Positions 7,680 through 9,924 of a DNA stretch of 9,924 bases are shown here, one piece after another. A program made the position numbers and the translations under genes. Below the pieces are notes generated by a model. That model was not told where the DNA came from. It ran no database searches and saw nothing but the letters and a program-made list of their open reading frames with translations. Position 1 is the stretch's first letter, and the number at the start of each line of letters is the position of its first letter. Source of the DNA: Candidatus Mesolinea sp. UBA5823 (GTDB taxonomy: Bacteria > Chloroflexota > Anaerolineae > Anaerolineales > Anaerolineaceae); assembly GCA_002417685.1 (NCBI GenBank), contig DICP01000078.1:18455-28378 (forward strand). Direction: 5' to 3'.

Positions 7680-8513
7680 ATGAACTCTTCAAACCGTTGT
7701 CGATTTTATTTTGTAGATGAAGCCGGCGATCCTGTCCTATTCGGTAAAAGAGGGCAGGTAATAATTAATACCAATGGCTGTTCTCGTTTTTTTATTTTAG
7801 GAATTTTAGATTGTAATCAGCCCGACAAATTGTCAAACGAGTTGGATGAATTAAGGCAAAACCTTTTAGCGGATGAATATTTCAAAAAAGTGCCATCAAT
7901 GCAACCTGAAGCAAGGAAAACTTATGTTGCATTTCATGCCAAGGATGATATCCCTGAAGTTCGGCATGAAGTTTTTTCAATGCTTAGGAAAGCAGATGTG
8001 AAATTCTTAGCTGTAGTCCGCCGAAAGGATAAGGTGTTGGAATATGTTCGGCAACGCAATATGAGTGACCCCCATTATAAATACAACCCCAACGAATTAT
8101 ATGATTACATGGTCCGAGTGCTTTTTAGGAATTTGTTGCACAAGGAAGACCATTACGAAATAACTTTCGCAAAACGAGGTAATCAAGACAGAACAGAAGC
8201 ATTAAGGAATTCATTAATCCAAGCTCAACGACGATTTGCAGAAAAATGGGGCAGTAGTTATATAAATTCAGAAATTTATATCCATGCTAAATCCTCCTTC
8301 CAATCCGGAGGGCTGCAAGCTGTAGATTATTTTCTCTGGTCGTTACAACGTTTTTACGAGCGTCACGAGGACCGTTATTTAGATTACTTGTGGCCGAAAT
8401 ATAGCCTTGTTCACGATTTGGACGATACACGTGAAGCAAAATATGGGGTTTATTACGACAAAAAAAGACCGCTAACATTAGCGGCTTTTGATAATTTCTT
8501 GCCAGGGATATAG
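7680..8513 (+). CDS. DUF3800 domain protein, probable RNase H-like fold
   Basis: The protein has 277 residues, within the usual 200-300 of the family. The N-terminal strand YFVDEAGDP (10-18) is the DUF3800 signature (family form IDESGD). It is followed by FHAKDD (85-90), an Asp in GNQDR (D170) and the C-terminal helix LQAVDYFLWSLQRFYER (212-228). D13, D170 and D216 are placed like the acidic residues of an RNase H-like active site. Nuclease activity is an inference, and the cellular role of DUF3800 is not established, though such genes are often patchily distributed and found in mobile or defence-related regions. An in-frame TAG at 7671-7673 fixes the ATG at 7680. The ribosome-binding site is weak. 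The gene is clearly richer in A and T than dnaE and the PEP-binding gene, which suggests horizontal acquisition. It has no partner gene here. Confidence 0.88.
   Translation: MNSSNRCRFYFVDEAGDPVLFGKRGQVIINTNGCSRFFILGILDCNQPDKLSNELDELRQNLLADEYFKKVPSMQPEARKTYVAFHAKDDIPEVRHEVFSMLRKADVKFLAVVRRKDKVLEYVRQRNMSDPHYKYNPNELYDYMVRVLFRNLLHKEDHYEITFAKRGNQDRTEALRNSLIQAQRRFAEKWGSSYINSEIYIHAKSSFQSGGLQAVDYFLWSLQRFYERHEDRYLDYLWPKYSLVHDLDDTREAKYGVYYDKKRPLTLAAFDNFLPGI
8460..8489. terminator. Bidirectional-looking terminator hairpin inside the 3' end of the DUF3800 gene
   Basis: CCGCTAA (8469-8475) and TTAGCGG (8478-8484) form a perfect 7-bp stem with a 2-base gap, or a 6-bp stem with a 4-base loop. It is flanked by seven A's on the left and CTTTTG on the right. 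On the minus strand it reads as hairpin, TC, then seven T's, a good intrinsic terminator shape. On the plus strand the T run has only four T's. It ends 24 bp before the last coding base (the stop codon ends at 8513), so it lies within codons for KKRPLTLAAFDN. Confidence 0.5.
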
Positions 8514-8722
8514 GGAAGAGTCACCTTAGCAACTTTTCCACACGGCATGTAGCCGAATTTTGTCCTCTGGCTTTTTTAGTATAACATATGTGGAAGAAAA
8601 ATCCAAATTTATATATAGCATACATCCCCGTAGTTCTGTAAATCTAATAGGTAAAGGTATTGTCGTTTTTCCGACTCTACAAAATGATAAAATAAGGCAG
8701 AGCAAACGATAAGGCAATTCCA
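8514..8722. other. AT-rich intergenic stretch between DUF3800 and the PEP-binding gene
   Basis: No gene is supported here. A minus-strand frame crosses it from within the next gene, but its product has no recognisable features. The stretch includes the possible terminator at 8551-8577. Just upstream of the next gene, a TAAAAT at 8688-8693 lies 16 bp after TTTTTC, a weak promoter candidate. Composition returns to that of the rest of the chromosome at about 8700. Confidence 0.55.
8551..8577 (+). terminator. Candidate intrinsic terminator downstream of the DUF3800 gene
   Basis: AGCCGA at 8551-8556 can pair with TCTGGCT at 8566-8572, with one bulged T, and is followed directly by a run of T's to 8577. 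The stem is short with a roughly 9-base loop, so it is only plausible. It sits 38 bp past the DUF3800 stop codon, where a terminator for that gene would be expected. Confidence 0.3.
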
Positions 8723-9924
8723 ATGACTCTTCCACAAAGCGGCAGCGACCGTTATTATAGCGTTTATTTGGCACTTTCGCAGTACCCGATTCTTTCAAAG
8801 CGCATCCGCGAACTGATGCGTCAAGAGCTCTATAGCCATGGCATCATCGGGCCAGACGACCTTTACTCTGAAGCCGTAGAAGCTGCGGTCCAATCGCAAG
8901 AGCGCGAAGGTTTGTTTAATCCATTTAATGAAGAAGATACCGAAACCTGGGAGCGCCGTAAAGCACTGATATTGGATACGCTCACGGACTCGTACTTCGC
9001 CAAGTACTTTGATTTCAATCACCTCTCTAAACTAATTCAACAGGCACTCAACGAACGCGGTGTGCAAGTGCCCGAAGGAATCGTCGAGTTCAACCCAGAA
9101 ACTGCCCCCACGGAGTTGCTCTTTAACCAAGGCATGATGATCGAAAAGCTGCCCCCAGAGCAGCGCGCCCTCTATGCTGCGCGCTTGCAGGAGATAAAGG
9201 TTGTGCTTATCCGCAACATGATCAGTGACCAGCTGCGCTACATTAACATCGCCAAGGAATGGTTTACTCTCGCAGACTTGGCTGAGATCCGTAAACATAA
9301 GCTTGGGCGGGGACGCATTGGCGGAAAAGCTGCCGGCATGCTCTTAGCAGCACGCATCCTCAAGGAGAAAACCAGCCCAGAGCTGCAAGCCAGCTTGCGC
9401 ACCCCCACTTCATTTTACATAGGCTCAGATGTTTTTTATACCTTTATTTCCATTAATAATTTATTGCATTGGGGTGATCAAAAATATAAGAACGAAGAGG
9501 AAATGCGCAAGGATTATCCGCGCATTTTAGAAGATTTCAGCCAAGGGGAGTTTCCACCAGGTGCAATTCAGCATATGGAGACGATATTAAGCATGGCGGG
9601 GCGGAGACCTTTGATTGTGCGCTCATCTAGCTTACTGGAAGATAACTTTGGCACTGCTTTTGCAGGTAAATACGAAAGCATCTATTTGCCCAACCAAGGC
9701 GAGCCAGAAGATAACCTACGCGCAATGCAACAAGCCATGGCGCGGATTTACGCCAGCACACTTAACCCCAACGCCTTGCTTTACCGCAAAAGCCGCGGCT
9801 TGCTCGATTATGACGAGCGCATGGCGCTGCTCATCCAAGTCGTCGAGGGGCAGCAGGTTGGACAATATTATTTTCCCCAGTTGGCTGGCGTAGGCTATAG
9901 CAAAAACCAATACCGCTGGTCGCC
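8723..9924 (+). CDS. PEP/pyruvate-binding (PPDK N-terminal-like) protein, 5' part, running off the window
   Basis: The frame is open for 400 codons to the right edge. An in-frame TAA at 8693 and an AAGG 8 bp upstream support the ATG at 8723. Residues 194-206 (LGRGRIGGKAAGM) and 297-316 (VRSSSLLED, then TAFAGKYES) match the nucleotide/PEP-binding domain of pyruvate phosphate dikinase and PEP synthase, where the family forms are GGKxxxL and RSSATAEDxxxxSFAGQ. GYSKN near the edge corresponds to the FSRNP region of those enzymes. Such enzymes transfer phosphate between ATP, a histidine and pyruvate. The phosphohistidine and PEP-binding domains would lie beyond the window, so it is unknown whether this protein has them. 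Unlike the classical enzymes, about 190 residues precede GGK; they are charged and largely helical-looking, with no family recognised. Composition matches dnaE. Confidence 0.82.
   Translation, partial: MTLPQSGSDRYYSVYLALSQYPILSKRIRELMRQELYSHGIIGPDDLYSEAVEAAVQSQEREGLFNPFNEEDTETWERRKALILDTLTDSYFAKYFDFNHLSKLIQQALNERGVQVPEGIVEFNPETAPTELLFNQGMMIEKLPPEQRALYAARLQEIKVVLIRNMISDQLRYINIAKEWFTLADLAEIRKHKLGRGRIGGKAAGMLLAARILKEKTSPELQASLRTPTSFYIGSDVFYTFISINNLLHWGDQKYKNEEEMRKDYPRILEDFSQGEFPPGAIQHMETILSMAGRRPLIVRSSSLLEDNFGTAFAGKYESIYLPNQGEPEDNLRAMQQAMARIYASTLNPNALLYRKSRGLLDYDERMALLIQVVEGQQVGQYYFPQLAGVGYSKNQYRWS

Noticed and set aside
8526..8798. 90-codon minus-strand frame upstream of the PEP-binding gene
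   Set aside because: It overlaps the start of the PEP-binding gene antisense and has no recognisable features. The plus-strand gene is clearly the real one.
9032..9298. 88-codon minus-strand frame inside the PEP-binding gene
   Set aside because: It is antisense to a 400-codon open frame with PPDK-family motifs and has no independent support.

Overview
The window looks like a chromosomal segment of a free-living bacterium, probably a member of the Chloroflexota (Anaerolineae-like). This is inferred from protein style: a LysM protein with long TPTPTP stalks, a long DnaE1-type replicative polymerase, and a PEP/pyruvate-binding protein with a large N-terminal extension. No rRNA, tRNA, CRISPR array or recognisable transposase is visible.

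Layout. (1) Positions 1-822 hold the broken end of a dTDP-rhamnose operon. The 3' end of rmlA (3-314) is intact, and the next gene, rmlD, starts 2 bp later but loses its identity after about 18 codons and stops at 391. An AT-richer stretch without genes (392-564) follows. After it comes an 85-codon open segment with no ATG (565-822) that reads like the C-terminus of a membrane protein. I read this as a deletion or rearrangement scar. (2) Positions 833-2311 (minus) encode a secreted, membrane-anchored CAP-domain protein with three LysM repeats. (3) Positions 2430-3455 (plus, divergent from the LysM gene) encode a GT2 polyprenyl-phosphate-type glycosyltransferase with two C-terminal membrane helices. 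(4) Positions 3609-7466 encode DnaE, the DNA polymerase III alpha subunit, with an apparently complete PHP metal site, an exact-looking clamp-binding motif and a roughly 100-residue acidic linker. (5) Positions 7467-8722 form an AT-rich island whose only gene is a DUF3800 protein (7680-8513), probably horizontally acquired. (6) From 8723 to the right edge runs the 5' part of a pyruvate-phosphate-dikinase/PEP-synthase-like protein.

How the genes relate. rmlA, the rmlD remnant, the GT2 enzyme and the LysM/CAP protein all point to the cell surface and envelope. dnaE is a housekeeping gene with its own likely promoter. The DUF3800 gene differs visibly in base composition from dnaE and from the PEP-binding gene, and sits between them as a small insertion. 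I see no multi-gene novel system. The best leads are the rml scar, the DUF3800 insertion with a strong hairpin inside the end of its coding sequence, and the unassigned N-terminal half of the last protein.
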